The position numbers and the translations under genes were made by a program. DNA of 64,000 nucleotides from Sodiomyces alkalinus F11 (taxonomy: Eukaryota > Ascomycota > Sordariomycetes > Glomerellales > Plectosphaerellaceae): assembly GCF_003711515.1 (NCBI RefSeq), contig NW_021167079.1:5884385-5948384 (forward strand), written 5' to 3'. Of this stretch, positions 1 through 12,851 are shown piece after piece. The first letter of the stretch is position 1. The number at the start of each line of letters is the position of its first letter. The notes under the pieces are model-generated. The model saw nothing but the letters and a program-made list of their open reading frames with translations. It was not told where the DNA came from and made no database searches.

Positions 1-692
1 GCTCCACACTCGATGTTCTTCCACTTGGAAAGATAAGTGCTCCACAACCACACGCCTTCCACCGGTCCCATTACGTTGTACCCATCAGCCGGCCCACCCA
101 TGACAGGCCTGCCCCTGCACCTTCAAGGAACCCGGTAGCGGAGCTACACTGCTTTAAGCATAAGGTCCAGGCTTTCTCGATGACGGCACAAAGCCGCCGA
201 TACGGCTAGATACTGTACTTCGTACCAACAACCCCAGAACTGCCTAGACTCTAAGGTAAGGTACCTTTTATCAGACTTCCATTCTAGCTGACTCCCTACT
301 CCTACTTTGTACTTCCACATCACGAGGCCTGTCCCCTTGACCATGGGCATCCGGGTCGTCTTCGTCTTCATCCTCGCACACATTCTACATTCTCCCAAGG
401 GCTTTCACCCATCCGCGTTGAAATACATTCGTGGTAGTTTCCCTTCTCTTGTATTTTGTCCATACGGCCCACACGTCCGTCCGCACGCCTTAACCTAGGT
501 AGGTAGGTTATTGCTCCAGCATTCATTCCCCTATCAAACCACCCCAACTCGACTCCTCTCGGCCTGGGGCTGTCCTCCTACCAAGCATCAATAGCTTTAG
601 GCAAGGCAACCGGTCAAGGGGCTGCGTCCATTTACCTTTTCTTCTTCTTTTTTTCTCTTCTTCTTCAAGCCGGACATACCTGTTGCACACAC

Positions 693-730
<38 letters not shown>

Positions 731-1129
731 CACGGTCCTACGCCTCAACGCTCTTATCTCTACCAGCACTCCACCAGTCTCGTTGTGCGCTTACCTGTCA
801 CGGTGGATTGACGCTGTCGGTGCCGCAGTCAAATTGGTACCTCCCGGAAGAAAGACAAGAGCCAGGAAAGAGGCGCTACCAAGGATGGATGAGCAGGCTC
901 GGTGGCTTTTCGAGATCGATTCCGACATCACCGCCCTCACCGACTTCACCGACCTCCCAGCCTAATCCACCACAACACAACGACTGAGTGTTGCATCCTT
1001 TCCCAGGCTGGGCTGGGTGCCAGCCCCTACCCTTATCTTATTATCAAGCGAACGAACTCCGAACCCCGAACCGCCCCCCTCCGACTTTTCTCCTGCGCCA
1101 CTTCATCATCCCCCGCTCTACTCGGCATC
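1..1129. other. Intergenic region / atg13 5' flank
   Basis: No gene is recognised here. The stretch is pyrimidine-rich, as is usual for fungal promoters and leaders, and it holds a (CA)n microsatellite at 686-729 and a short CCTAGGTAGGTAGGTT-like motif near 495-510. The part just before 1130 is probably the atg13 5' untranslated region. Several open frames exist (for example 902-1510), but they match no family and one overlaps atg13 exon 1 only because it shares that frame. Confidence 0.6.
686..729. repeat. (CA)n microsatellite
   Basis: About 22 CA units, interrupted once by a G at 696, lie some 400 bp upstream of the atg13 start. The tract is probably length-polymorphic. Confidence 0.95.
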
Positions 1130-3550
1130 ATGCACCAGCAAGCTCGCCATCCGCCGCGAGTTGCATCCCCCGCTTCCTCTCCCCAGATGAACCCCTTTCG
1201 GTCAAACAACCCGAGAGAAGGAGAAGGACCGGCACCTCCTCATGGGAGGGCTGGGTCGGGGCCCTTGGCTCACGACCCGAGTAGCTCTCCCAGTCCCGAT
1301 ACAAGTCCGTCTGCCGAGTCGTACAAAAAGTTGGATCAAATCATCCAGGTAAGAAAGCCCACATGCTTACTCGTTGCTGCCGCCGTGCCGAGATCGGAGT
1401 GGAGGAATGGTGGAGGAAAAGGCGACACGGGAAGACCCGAGGCTGACCTGACCGTCTTGCGCAGAATTTCCATACCAAGGCCGCTTCGGTCATCCTCGAC
1501 TCGCGCATGAACCTCAGATATGCTTCCGGGAGCAAGGGTTCCGGGACTAGGAAGATCAACAAATGGGTACGTCCTTTTTCCCACGTGCACGCCTCTGCGT
1601 GGTTACAAAGAGCCTCAAACAACACTCACTGACGCCCTCGGATGTTTGCAGTTTCAACTCGACACCGAAGACTTCGAGGATTTCAAAGAAGACCTTCGGG
1701 CTTGGAGAACATGCAGTGTTGTCGACAATCACCCGCCGCCGCTCGTAATCGAGACATACCTCCATACGTCACGTCTAAACCCGAGCCAGACTCTTGTCGT
1801 CGTGGACGAGAATGGAAAGAGATGGGACGTCATGGAGGCTCTCAATTCCTTCGATTCGACCGACGATCATCCGGGCCCCCCTGCACGACGGACCACCGAG
1901 GTCGTCCTCGAAAGGTGGCGCATCCAACTGAAGACCGACTCGTCCCTCGACCTCGACGAATTCGGTCCCCTGCTGCCGACCATCTACAAGAAAATCATCG
2001 TCTTCTTCCGCTCTCTCTTCGTCACCACTCGCGTGATCCCGGCCTGGAAAGTCTCCCAACAAGCCCTCACCAAAGGTGTACATCCTGCGCTGGAGCCGCG
2101 GTGCCGCATCCGAATGGGCGAGACCGATCTCCACGGCCTCGACCCTGTCCGGTACCCGCTGTACGATGGGCCTGGCGACGTGGCGACAGACTACGTCTTT
2201 GGAGACCTGGATGTGCCGGTGGGCCGTCTAGTCACCTCTGTAACATACCGGAACGAATGCACGTTTCGCATCGAGAATTCCGAGTCGTTGCTGAGCTCAC
2301 GTTTCATGGGCATCGACGAGGATTTCTTCAAGCCCTCCTTGCCCCAGCGCTCGGTTCCTCGTCGGCAAGAGACCGAAGTCGGCTCGCTCCCCTCGCATCG
2401 CCGCGGGCCGGGGGCTTTCCAGCCGCCTCAGACGTATGGCAGCCTGTCTACTTTTCACGGGGAAGGAGCCATCGCGACGAGTCCTATCACTGCTCTCAGA
2501 GCCGTCCGGCCGCCAGGATCCGACACGAGCTCACCGCCGGGCTCCGTTCCAGCCAGTGTCGACCAGAACCCCCCCCATTCTCTTCCCGTGACGGCCATGA
2601 GACCCCAGCTACGCGGCGTCGTGGCTGGCAGCGGTGCGCGGCGTCCTTCCGTGTCGTTCCAGCCTTTCAAAGCCGGCTCGCTCTCGGGGTCTCCCATGTC
2701 GCGGACATTGGACTCGGACTCGCCAGCTTCTCCCTCATCAGCGACGACGCGCGCTCCAGGCGCGGCGGGGCTCTATCAGCCGCGGAACCGCACGTCCCTG
2801 ACGGCTGGCATGCCTGCCTCCCTCCGCGGTGGACCGCCGCCGCCCGCCGAGGTTGTGCCTCCGGGTTCTCCCAGACCGGGCTCCACCAGTCGGTACAGCA
2901 GCAGCTTCACCCATCGCAGAGGACGACATTCCGTCAGCGGCGCGAGCAGAGCCGATGATGAGCAGGGGAGCAGCGGACGGCAGAGCCTCTCCTCTTCCGT
3001 TGCGCAACCTGGGTCGGGTCTCCTCGCGGAAGCTGGGGCCAATGCTAGCTCGGGGTCCCTGCAGACTGACGACGACCAAATATCAGAGTTCCTCAAGGCG
3101 CTGGAGAGCAAGAAGACGCTGAAAAGCTTCGAGCCCACGGAAAGGGGCGAATCCGCAACCAACAGGACGGTCGCCCAGCTCTCCAAGTTCCACGCCATGA
3201 GGGATTCCAACAACGCGCTGACCGAATACATGGCGTCCTCTCTGCAGATGCAGCGGTCCTCCAGCTCGTCTAGCCGTCAGCTGTCCAATGTGCCCAGCAT
3301 GGCGGCGCCGGCGTCGGCGTCGATCTCCTCTTCGCCGGGGAAGCCCCTGTCGCCGCACACGCCGCACACGCCCATCGTCCCATCGCGGTTGAGCGAAAAC
3401 GCAGTCATTCGGTATGGTACGTCTCGAACCAGGACGGAGCGGCGGGCGAGTACACCGCGCGAGGGTCCCAGCGAAGCCGGGAGGGAAGACGCGACACGCA
3501 CGGCCCAGACGGCGACGGCGACGGCGACAGCGACAACGACGACGGCGACA

Positions 3551-3585
<35 letters not shown>

Positions 3586-4240
3586 AACGACCCAGGAGGG
3601 GGGAACCACAGCTATCGACATCCCGATGTCGCCTAGGATGGGCACGCATCCGCGACGCTCGAGCTCGGCGGCGCAGCAGAACCGCGCGCTGGCGGATGAG
3701 GAGGACGGCGGCGATCTCGCCTTCGCGGCGAACAGGAGCGTCAGCCTCGGGGCCGAGGACCGCGAACCGCCGACGCTGAGCATGCTCCTAGGCCGTCACG
3801 CGGAGGCGGAAGCCGCGTCGAACGCGGGCGACGGCGCGTCGTCGTCATCGCTGCAACCGGCGGCGGAAATCCACCACCACACGACACACCACGGGTCTTC
3901 CGACGGGTCGAAGCCTCCGGGGGGGTTGATATCGGCCCCGTCGAGCTCGCCGTTTGGGAGACGACGGTATATGGGCATGACGGCGGCGGCGGCGGGTCGG
4001 GGCCAGACGCCGCCCCAGTCTTCCAGGGGAAGCTTCACGGGGTCGATTGGGCGCTATGGTTACGGCCGCGGCGGCGAGAACGAGACGATGGACGACGAGC
4101 CGTTGCTCTTCGACATGTCGGAAATGGATGCCCAAGGCAGACGCAGCGTCGAAGAGGGACGGGGCGGCGGACATGTAGGTTCCGGTTCGGGAGGCCGGAC
4201 GGAGTTTGAACCCCGCGGCGTTTCTCGAAGGGGATGGTGA
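1130..4240 (+). CDS. atg13: Autophagy-related protein 13 (Atg13)
   Basis: Regulatory subunit of the Atg1 kinase complex that starts autophagosome formation at the pre-autophagosomal site in response to TORC1 and nutrients. I place three exons at 1130-1348, 1465-1566 and 1652-4240 (all phase 0), giving about 969 aa. The start MHQQARHPPR fits the family N-terminus. Residues of exons 1-2 (YKKLDQIIQ, then NFHTKAASVIL) run into FQLDTEDFEDF and continue through the HORMA domain (about residues 65-320), including DENGKRWDVMEALNS. The rest is long, Ser/Pro-rich and presumably disordered; it includes the LSKFHAMRDSNNALTEYM segment in the Atg1/Atg17-binding part and a conserved terminal motif DDEPLLFDMSEMDAQGR. 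A poly-Thr/Ala tract coded by an ACG repeat (about 3507-3594) is a local oddity. The family call is firm; the exon boundaries are inferred from splice signals. Confidence 0.93.
3507..3594 (+). repeat. ACG/GCG trinucleotide repeat inside atg13
   Basis: A run of ACG with interspersed GCG and ACA codons codes for about 28 Thr/Ala residues in the disordered tail of Atg13. The reading frame stays open across it, so length changes of whole units would be tolerated. Confidence 0.9.
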
Positions 4241-5659
4241 GCTCCCCATATGAAAAGCTCATGGTAGGAACACTGAAACATCGTTCCTGTGGATACTATT
4301 TTGGGACACAGACAGGGATTGGGTAGGCGTGGGCAACCCAAGGGTTCCCGGGACGTAGTCCAGGGGAAAGAAAAAAAAAGGAAAAGAGAAGAAAAAGAAA
4401 GAAAAGCGGGATGGCAGACAGGTAGTTTATTCGGTTTCATCAGCTCACCATAGGATGGGGGATTCATATGGGCTATCTCTTTTTTGGAGTTTGGCTTGAC
4501 TCTCATACATAGCGGGTGTCTCTCGGCCAGGCCCTCTTCTCCGGTGTTGGCTTCGGATCTTGTCCTCCAGCTATGATGGCGTTGTTTTTTTTTTCTTCTT
4601 TTTTTCCCCTTCTTTTTTTCCTTTTTTTCTTCCTCTTTTTTCCTCTTTTTTCTTCTTCTTGCTTTACGTAAATGGTTCTGGGCTGAGGGGTGATGGGTGA
4701 TGGGTGATGGTGATGGTGATGGTGATGGTTTAGGGAGTTGGGCAGTTCGGGTTCTGAATAGGCGACTTGCAGGTCTGCCTTGTAGAGAGTATAAAGAATG
4801 CTATATAAGACCAACTAAGATGCGATTTCGAACTTTGGAATTTTTAATTGTTTTTTCCCTTTATTTTTCCCTCTTCCTCCTTTCCGCTTTCCCCCCTTGT
4901 TTAAATCGCTATCACGGCTACGAAATTCAGGAGTCGCAGAAACAGTCCGTGGTACAGCATGTGGCGGTGAGAAGCGTCGCGCGACGTAATGTGGCGGTGC
5001 ACTTATGATGACGAAGCATTATGGGGCAACTGTGAGGCGTAACCAACGTAAGGTAATTACCTAAGGTACTGAATGAAGGTGGCTACCTTATACCAGCACG
5101 TCACTAAGGTACCATAAGGCGCTGTCACTACCTTAACAAGCTACCTACAGTTACAGTGGCGTAGTGGTGCTTGTACGGTAGAACCAAGATAGCGTAGCGC
5201 ATCCGTAGTACTCTGTACCTTGGGAAGCTCCTCTACACCCACCAGGCAAGGCTGCCTGCCATCCATCCAAACTGACTACATCCTTCTATCCTGCTTCCTA
5301 ACCCTCCCCTCCCCTCTCTCCCCTCCCTTCCCCTTTCCCCCATCTTCTGGACTACACGGGGCTCTCATCTCACTTCCCATAGCCTTTAATTTTGTTTCTC
5401 GCAATCGACCTCACGCTCACGCCTTTTTATCTGGAATTCGTTTCCATCATTTCCCCTCTCCATACCGACATTTGTCCCCCAAAGCCTGACATCATCGCAG
5501 ACGACAGGAGGACCGAGATTCGTCACGAGCGTCATCCTCCGCTGTCCGCTGCTACGTGACACGCCACACGCCGCACGATAAACAACCATCACAGTCTGTC
5601 AGCTTCAACCACATCCCACATCATACTTAGCTTGCTCGAACGACGCTTTCCTTGTCGCC
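4241..5659. other. Intergenic region between atg13 and hse1
   Basis: No gene recognised. It holds purine and pyrimidine tracts (4365-4410, 4585-4660), a short GATGGT repeat (4690-4730), several TACCTTA/GGTAAGG-like motifs at 5045-5150, and a strongly C/T-rich block at 5285-5345 that looks like the hse1 core promoter or leader. Confidence 0.55.
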
Positions 5660-8342
5660 ATGTTTCGAGCCGCCGCCGCTGGGCCCTATGATGAGGGCGT
5701 TGGTGCGTATCTCCCCTTCTCTCCTCTCCTTTTCGTTCTTCTCCTTCTCCCACTGCCCTCACCCCTCACCCCTTATACTGACTGACCATACCATACGCAC
5801 AGCCAAGGCAACCGATGAGAACCTTACCTCGGAGGACTGGGGTGCTATTATCGAGCTGTGTGACCGTGTTGGTAGCGACCAGAATGGGCCCAAGGAAGTG
5901 GTTCAGAGTATGATCAAGCGTCTGGCACATAGGAACGCCAACGTCCAGCTCTACACACTCGAGGTGAGTTTTTTTTCTATTTTACCTGCACCTTGGAAAC
6001 AATATCCGTCGTCGTTCGTTCCAAACCGCTGACCCCTGCTTTTTCTTTGTACTTGACCTTGACATTCAGCTCGCCAACGCGCTCAGCCAAAACTGCGGCA
6101 AAGATGTGCACCGCGAACTCTCCAGCCGAGCATTCACCGACGCCTTGCTCAAACTGGCCAACGACCGAAACACCCACTCCCAAGTCAAGGCGAAGATCCT
6201 GGAGCGTATGAAGGAGTGGTCCGATATGTTCAACAACGACGCCGATCTGGGCATCATGTACGACGCCTACTACCGCCTGAAGCAGACCAACCCTACCCTG
6301 CAACCCCCCTCGGCCCCCCAGAAGACAGGTCTCACCGACGTAGATCGCCAGAAGGAAGACGAGGAGCTGCAAATGGCCCTGAAGCTCTCGCTGCAGGAGG
6401 AGGAGCGGAAGAAGAAGGCCGCCGAACCCGCCTCTCCGTCCGAGGGCGCCGGTGCCGGTCCGTCCGGCACCCAGTCTGCCGCCCAACAGCAGCCGCAGGC
6501 CCAGCCAGTCCCCGCCGGCACCACCGCCGCCACCGTGTCGAGAGTACGTGCCCTCTTCGACTTTGTGCCGTCCGAGCCCGGCGAACTGGAGTTCAAGAAG
6601 GGCGACGTCATTGCCGTCCTGGAGTCGGTCTACAAGGATTGGTGGCGCGGCTCGCTGAAGGGGAAGACGGGTATCTTTCCGCTCAACTACGTCGAGAAGC
6701 TCACCGACCCGACCCCCGACGAGTTGGCGCGGGAAGCGCAAATGGAGGCCGAGGTCTTTGCCGAGATTAAGAATGTCGAGAAGCTGCTTACCCTGCTGAG
6801 CACCTCGAACAGCGGGCCCAGGGAGGAGGACAATGAGGAAATATCGGTACGATTTCTATTTGCCCTCGTCTTCTTTTTTCTTTCCTTTTTTCGTTCTTTT
6901 TCCCTTCTTTTTCCCCCCCGCCGCCACCACGTCTGATGACCAAGTTGGGAGGGAACCATCATATATATGCTGACACGTCTATCAGAAACTGTACCATCAA
7001 ACGCTGGCCATTCGGCCAAAGCTCATCAAGCTCATTGAGAAGTATTCTCAGAAGAAGGGTGAGATAGGCATCCGACACACAGCCACAGGCCGTTGTGAAT
7101 TTGTTCAATATGGCTAATATTTCCTCCTTCTTCTCGCGCCAGACGACTTCACTCAGCTTAATGAAAAGTTTATCAAAGCGCGGCGAGACTACGAGGCTCT
7201 GCTGGAATCCTCCATGTCGCAGCCTCCGCAGCCGAGCTTCCGCCAATATGCCATGAGACCCGCCCAGCCCGGTTATCCAGCCGGGCCGCAGGGCGGACCG
7301 GGAATCTCTGGGGCCCCGTCGGGCTATCCTCCACAAGGGTCTCCTCAGGGCCCTCCCCAGGGCCCTCCTCAAGGCCCTCCTCAAGGGGCCCCTCAAGGTC
7401 CGTCCCAGGGTCAACATCATCCACAAGGCCCTCCCGCCTCTCACGGGCAACCTCAGCAAGAACAGGGTTACTATGCGCCCACACCACAAGGTGAATTGCC
7501 TTGACTTGAGCTTTTTGAGGAATAAAATAGAATTATGCATCCTGACCCGTGACTTCCTAGACCAACCTCAATATCCTCCCCACTCCAGCCCCTCGCCTAA
7601 CTTGCGACGCCCCAGCCAACCCGCTTCAGCCCCTTTCTACGTAGCCGGCACCGAAATCCCGACCCAGGCTGCCCATGCCCACCATGCCCAGCCCCCTCCA
7701 GCCCAGCCCTACCCTCCTCATGAACCGGACCCCCGCCAACCAGAGCCCATCCAAACTTCGTCTCCGCCCCCGGTCCCCACCCCGTCCAATCCTTATGGCG
7801 CATATCCGCAGCAGCCCCCCGATCAACATCGCCAAAGCACGTACGGAGCCCAGGAACTGGCCACATCCGTTTATGATTCTCCGATTGCACCTCACAACCC
7901 CATGTCCTCAGCGAATTACAATTACTCCTCTCCCGCTTATTCCCCCGATGAACAGTACGGCAATTACCCTAATGCCGGCTCCGGCTCCGGCTCCGGCTCC
8001 GCCAACGCGCTAGCACCCGCCGCCTTCCAACCTTCTCAGCCTTCGTACCAGAGCTACCAGCCGCCGTCGGCCCCTCCAGCCGCCCCTGATGGCTATAGCA
8101 GCGCGCCTTCCCAGGCCCCGCCCCCCGTACCCACAGGCCCGGCTCCGTCCGCACCGTCCGCACCATCCGCACCGTCTGGACCGGATCGTACGGACGCCTT
8201 CACCCCTCCTCCCCTGCAACCCGCTGGCGCGGCTTACGACGCGAGGCAGGGGCTCCCAAGCCAGCACGGCGGACAAATGTCGCCGCAGCCGCAGTATAAG
8301 GCGTACGTACCGCCTAGTGCGCCGTCGGGGGGTTGGCCCTAG
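5660..8342 (+). CDS. hse1: Class E vacuolar sorting protein Hse1 (ESCRT-0, STAM homologue)
   Basis: Partner of Vps27 in ESCRT-0, which binds ubiquitylated cargo on endosomes and sends it into multivesicular bodies. Six exons fit all phases: 5660-5702, 5803-5963, 6070-6846, 6986-7058, 7143-7490 and 7561-8342 (727 aa). The N-terminal VHS domain (about residues 15-145) includes KATDENLTSEDW, RLAHRNANVQLYTLE and ALSQNCGKDVHREL. A ubiquitin-interacting motif follows near residue 164 (EDEELQMALKLSLQEEE), then an SH3 domain at about 224-280 (ALFDFVPSEPGELEF to GIFPLNYVEKL), and a GAT-like helical region spread over exons 3-5. The C-terminal half is Pro/Gln/Tyr-rich, with PQGP repeats (coded near 7340-7400) and a GSGSGSG tract near 7978-8000. 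Domain order and the start fit the family well. Confidence 0.93.
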
Positions 8343-9169
8343 CGTGCCGGCGGCTGGTGACTACTACCACCGGAGCCAGAACCTGTGCTAGAGTCCACAT
8401 TCCTGCGACATCCCGCAATGGTAGGGGAGGCGGTTGGATATATATTTCTACTTCTTAATGGGGGGGGGAGATCCAGTAGAGGAGACGATTTTCGCTCCCT
8501 TGACAACAACCTAGTACGCCTGCTTAATCTTTTTTTTTTTTTTTGAAACTGCAGAGCCAGTGTTGGGCAACACGTCTCTTCGTAAATTTGAAGTGGGTTT
8601 TCATGGCTTTGTATGGGAGGAGTCGCTTGAATGAATGATAACGAAAGCAATATTTTTCTCCTTCCGACCCTTTACCATTCGCATTCCTGGGTGTCTGGTT
8701 AATGATATCGTGGGTGCAAGGGGCTTCCTCTGCTGCCCAGCTGTGCTCAAAAGCTCGTAGATGGAAAGGGGGGGCGGCGGGGATCGAATAAAGACGCATG
8801 GCAGGAGAGGGGAAGGCAGCAAGCCGGATGGAGAGACGCAAAGCGAAAGGAAAAGGCAAACAATGAAGGGTCGCACAGCTGTGTGTCGCCGCCCTCGATG
8901 TGTCTATTCACGTAAAAAGACCACGCAAGTCATGAACACATATTTGGACGCCCAAGAGTCCATCCACCCCATCCTAAGCATAGATGTCAGTCCCAGCCCT
9001 GTCCCAGCCCTGTCCATGCCCTGTCCATGCCCTGCCCATGCCCTGCCCATAGAGTAAGTAGTAAGTAGCAAGGTGTCCCATCGACAACCCAAATCCGAAG
9101 AGAGTCAACGCCCGACCAGGGAGAGAGGACAAGTGACGCCGCCTGCAAAAGCGACACGGCTTTCGGCCC
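8343..9169. other. Convergent 3' region between hse1 and the SNF2 gene
   Basis: This holds the 3' untranslated regions of two convergent genes and no coding sequence that I recognise. It contains a poly-T run at 8530-8543 and an 11-bp minisatellite at 8991-9050. Confidence 0.6.
8991..9050. repeat. 11-bp minisatellite
   Basis: About five and a half tandem units of the form TCC(C)A(T/G)GCCCTG can be read, the first two being TCCCAGCCCTG and later ones TCCATGCCCTG or CCCATGCCCTG. It lies 120 bp beyond the stop of the SNF2-type gene. Confidence 0.9.
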
Positions 9170-12100
9170 TCACCAGCGCCGCCCATAAATCCCATCCTCG
9201 GTCCTCGGTCCCTTTTTCTTGATCGCCGGACCCAGAGACGACGACGACGACGACGGCGCGGGAACAGCGGTACTGGTACTGGTACCGGCGAGTTCCCGCC
9301 TCCCCTGGCTGGCAGGCTCCGCGGGCCTCGTGCCGCGGCGGAAGAGGTCCATGATCTCGTCGAAGCCGAGCTTGAGGAAGTCCTTCTTGGAGCCGCCTTC
9401 GATGGCGGTCTGGGCGAGCAGGCGTTTCTTCTCCTGCAGCTCGAGGATGCGCTCCTCGACCGTCTTCTCGACGGTGAGTTTGTAGACGATCACGTCGATG
9501 GTCTGGGTCAGGCGATGGACACGGTCGATGGCTTGTTCTTCGATGAACTGGACATTTTTATCCTTAGCAAGAGTTCTTTGTGGTAGGGGCCGAAAAAGAA
9601 AAGGGAGGGGGGGACGACATACAGGGTTCCAGAACGGCTCAACAATAATGACACGCGTCGCCGCCGTGAGGTTCAAGCCTAAGCTACCGCACTTGAGACT
9701 GCATAGCAGGATGCGCGTCTTCTTGTCGTTTCGCAACCGGTGGAGGCTGGCCTCGCGCTCGTCGTTCTTCATCTTCCCATCGTATCTCGTAAACTTGAAG
9801 CCTCCCTTGCGCAAGAACGGCTCGACAAGGTCCATCATGGAGGTGAACTGGGAGAAGATGATAAACTTGTGCTCGTCGGCCTCCTTACGGAGAATCTGCA
9901 TCATCTGCCGGATCTTGGCAGAAGCGAGGATTTGACTGGGCTGGCCGTGTTGGTAGCGGTGGTGATAGGAATCAGCATCGCTGTAGACCTCCGACTCGTC
10001 GATGCCGGTATCTTCATCTTCGTCATCGTCATCGTCGTCGTCGTCTTCCGAGGCCGAAGAGCTCGTCTCCCCCTCGGACAAGGACCGTCTCGGGGCTTCG
10101 GACTTCCGCGCCGGCAGCTCTGTAAGAGACGGAAATGTGTCGTCTGATTCGTACGCCTTCTCCTCTTCCTCCTTGACAGACTCATCGGCTACAACGAAGC
10201 TGTCCAACTGGCTTCCGTCGTCATCACCCCCCTGTTCCGAAGGATGCAACGAATCTTCGTTCCCGAGCCACTCGCCCCCTCCCTCGGCATTCTCATCTTC
10301 CTCCCCTCCAGCCTTACCCAGGCGAAGCTGACCACGCTGATCCTCGGGCACGAGCCAGCACCCCTCGTCACCCTCGTCGTCGCTATCTATAACCGCATTC
10401 CGGTTCCTGATCCGTCGCTGCTGCTGCTGCTGCTGCTGCTTGTTTCCATGGGGCGAGGCTCCCTCCTCCTCTTCTTCCACCGTAACCTTCTTGACAACCT
10501 TCTTCTCCTTGATTTTCCCTGCCTTATTATGCTTTGGCTTCTTCCTTTTGACAGTCTCGTTCTCATTGAAGTAGGCCAAGTCACCGTAACACTCCTCGCA
10601 AATATCCTGATCGCTCTTGGCCAGGGCAACGGAAAGGCCCCGGCCGCATATGCTGCAAGTCTTGGCCACGATGCCCATGCCGCCGAACATATCGGCGAGC
10701 GAGTCCATCTCCGCGTCCAAAGCCTTCTGGGACGCCTCGCCCGAAAGGGCGTCGCGGTCCTTGTCGAGTTTCCCTTCGACCAGCTTGGGGTGGTTGCACG
10801 CCTGTCGGAGCCGGAGCAGAAGCACCAGGGCGTTGGCGTAGTTCATGCCGCGCTGCATCATCCTCTCGATGCTCTCGTCGGCACGGGCTTCCAGCCTGTC
10901 GTAGAACCGGCGCTCGGCGGGAGAAAACGCGGCCGAGACCGTGACGACCTTGCGCTCCGTGACCCTGAAGCCCGTGGACGACGTCTCCTTCCCCTCCTCG
11001 TTCGGCTTTCCGCCCGGGTTCAAGGCACCGTCGGCCTTGAGGATATCTTTCGTCCGCCGTTTCATGAAGCACCGGAGAAGGCTATGCAGCTGTCGAATGG
11101 CACTGTGGCCCTTGCCGCTCTTGATGGGCTTCTCGATCTGCTCCTTCCACTCCGCCAGGTTGTCGAACGGCCTGATGCGCAGGAACCTGATGAGAGATTG
11201 CAGCTCCTCGAGGCTGTTCTGCATGGGTGTACCTGACAGACACCACCTGTACTCGGACCGAAGTGCGTAGCAGGCCTTTGTGGACTTGGCGTTTCTGTTC
11301 TTGATCGTGTGGGCCTCGTCAAGCACGACGCGCCACCAGTGCAAGCCGAAACACCCAGCCTTGAGACCGTGTTCGGTATCGGAAGATTGGCCGTATTCGG
11401 AGACGAGGACCTGATACGTCGTCACGACGACATCGTACAACGCCAGGTCCTTGAAACGCTTTGTGCGCTGGGGCCCGTGATGGACGCAGACCTTCAGGCC
11501 GTGAGACCTGGCCACCTTGTCCTTGATCTCAGCCTCCCACTGCCGAATCAGGGCGAGAGGAGCGACGACGAGGGTGGTCTTCTCGATCCGGCTGAAGGGC
11601 TCCTTCCAGCCCTCTTCATCCTTGTTGGGCTTGCGGTTTCTCAGTATCAGGGCAATGGTCTGAAGGGTCTTGCCCAGGCCCATGTCATCGGCCAGGATGC
11701 CGCCTTTGGGCACTCTGCCTTTCTTGACGGGTCCGAGCTCGCGACCTCGCATCCACTCCACACCCTCGACCTGATGAGGTAGTAGTTTGACCTTCAGGCC
11801 TTCTACAGAACCGTCTTTTTGGATCGGGTCCTTTTTCTTTTCGTCTTCGTCTTTGCCCGTGCCTTCGTTGTGATCTTCTTCGTCCTCGTCCAAGCCGCCT
11901 TCGAGTAGTGCCTTCAAGTCGGCGGATGCCTTTGCCGGGTCGGTGTAGAATTCGGGCTCTCCCATCTCGACTTTGGGTCTATATGTTGCCGGGCGCGCAT
12001 CGGGAGCAATCGAGCTGAACAGGTTGGCAGGTTCTGGCTTCCGGTCCTGATATACGGGTACTGCAGGGACGGAGATTCTATAATCTCGGTGGTGCTCGGG

Positions 12101-12851
12101 CCGAGATTTGCGCTCATTGAACACACCGGCTGCCTTTTGTTTCCGGGACGACATGACTTTGGGGTGATGGCCCGACCCTGGGTGACTCGAGGAAGACGAG
12201 TGGAAGGGATCATCGCGACGTCCGATATTCGAGAAGAAAGAGGCCAGGTCGTCGTCGTCGCTGTACCTCTGGGCGCTTTTGGGCTGTTCCAGAGCTGTTG
12301 TTGGCTGGCGAGGCTTCTGCGTCGCGAGCGACGAAAGAACGTCGGAAAGGTCTGTTCTGCGCGCTGCTGTATTGGCCCGGTGCGGATGTTGTGTTTCTCG
12401 AGAGGAGTCCGACACCTGCAAGGAGTCGAACTGATCAGTTAGAGAATCAGGATCCAGCTCCTGGGGGCGGTGTTTCTCTGGGCGATGTGCGACGGGCTGG
12501 GCATCTTCGTTCAGATCAATGGGACGCAGAGGGCCCTTTGGGGGCGCTCTCTCTTTAACCATGACGGAAGCAGAATGAGAAGCACCGTGAAGCTTGTGGT
12601 CGTGGCTGCGCGCGGCCTCTGAACGAGGGATGTAGTGTGTCTTCAAGTGGTTGGGTTGATCGTCGGATGCGATGCTGTTGAGGGGCTTAAAAGCAAAACA
12701 AGCACCTGGCTTTCTGTAGGTTTACAGAAGAAGTCAGCTCCTGGATTTATCATGTACAAGATGAGATAATCAACCATAGATTAGATCCGAGGTCGAAGAT
12801 GATATAAACAGACGCAGAACGCGGCCGAGGGCAGGGTGGTCCTCACCTCAT
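9170..12851 (-). CDS. SNF2-family DNA-dependent ATPase with C4 zinc finger
   Basis: Predicted nuclear chromatin or DNA-translocating ATPase of the Rad5/Rad16/Uls1 side of the SNF2 family. Motifs in order (about 1,157 aa): I ILADDMGLGKTLQTIALI (near 340), Ia TLVVAPLALIRQW, II VVLDEAHTIKN (near 464), III CLSGTPMQNSLEEL, a C4 finger starting CSICGRGLS (near 687), acidic linkers, then IV IIFSQFTSMMDLVE, V SLKCGSLGLNLTAATR and VI EEQAIDRVHRLTQT (near 1041). Motifs V and VI are split by a 75-bp intron (9548-9622) that is in frame and stop-free, so a naive ORF hides it. I infer a 5-nt first exon (12847-12851, ATGAG) joined over intron 12714-12846 to exon 12713-9623, because the frame stays protein-like upstream of the first internal ATG at 12562. 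If that is wrong, the start is 12562. The finger has four Cys and no RING pattern, so ligase activity is not supported. Confidence 0.85.

Noticed and set aside
1642..2958. 438-codon plus-strand frame overlapping atg13
   Set aside because: It is out of frame with the Atg13 domain and is Arg/Pro-rich, as expected for a shifted GC-rich frame.
10244..11236. 330-codon plus-strand open frame
   Set aside because: Antisense shadow of the SNF2 gene; no recognisable domain.
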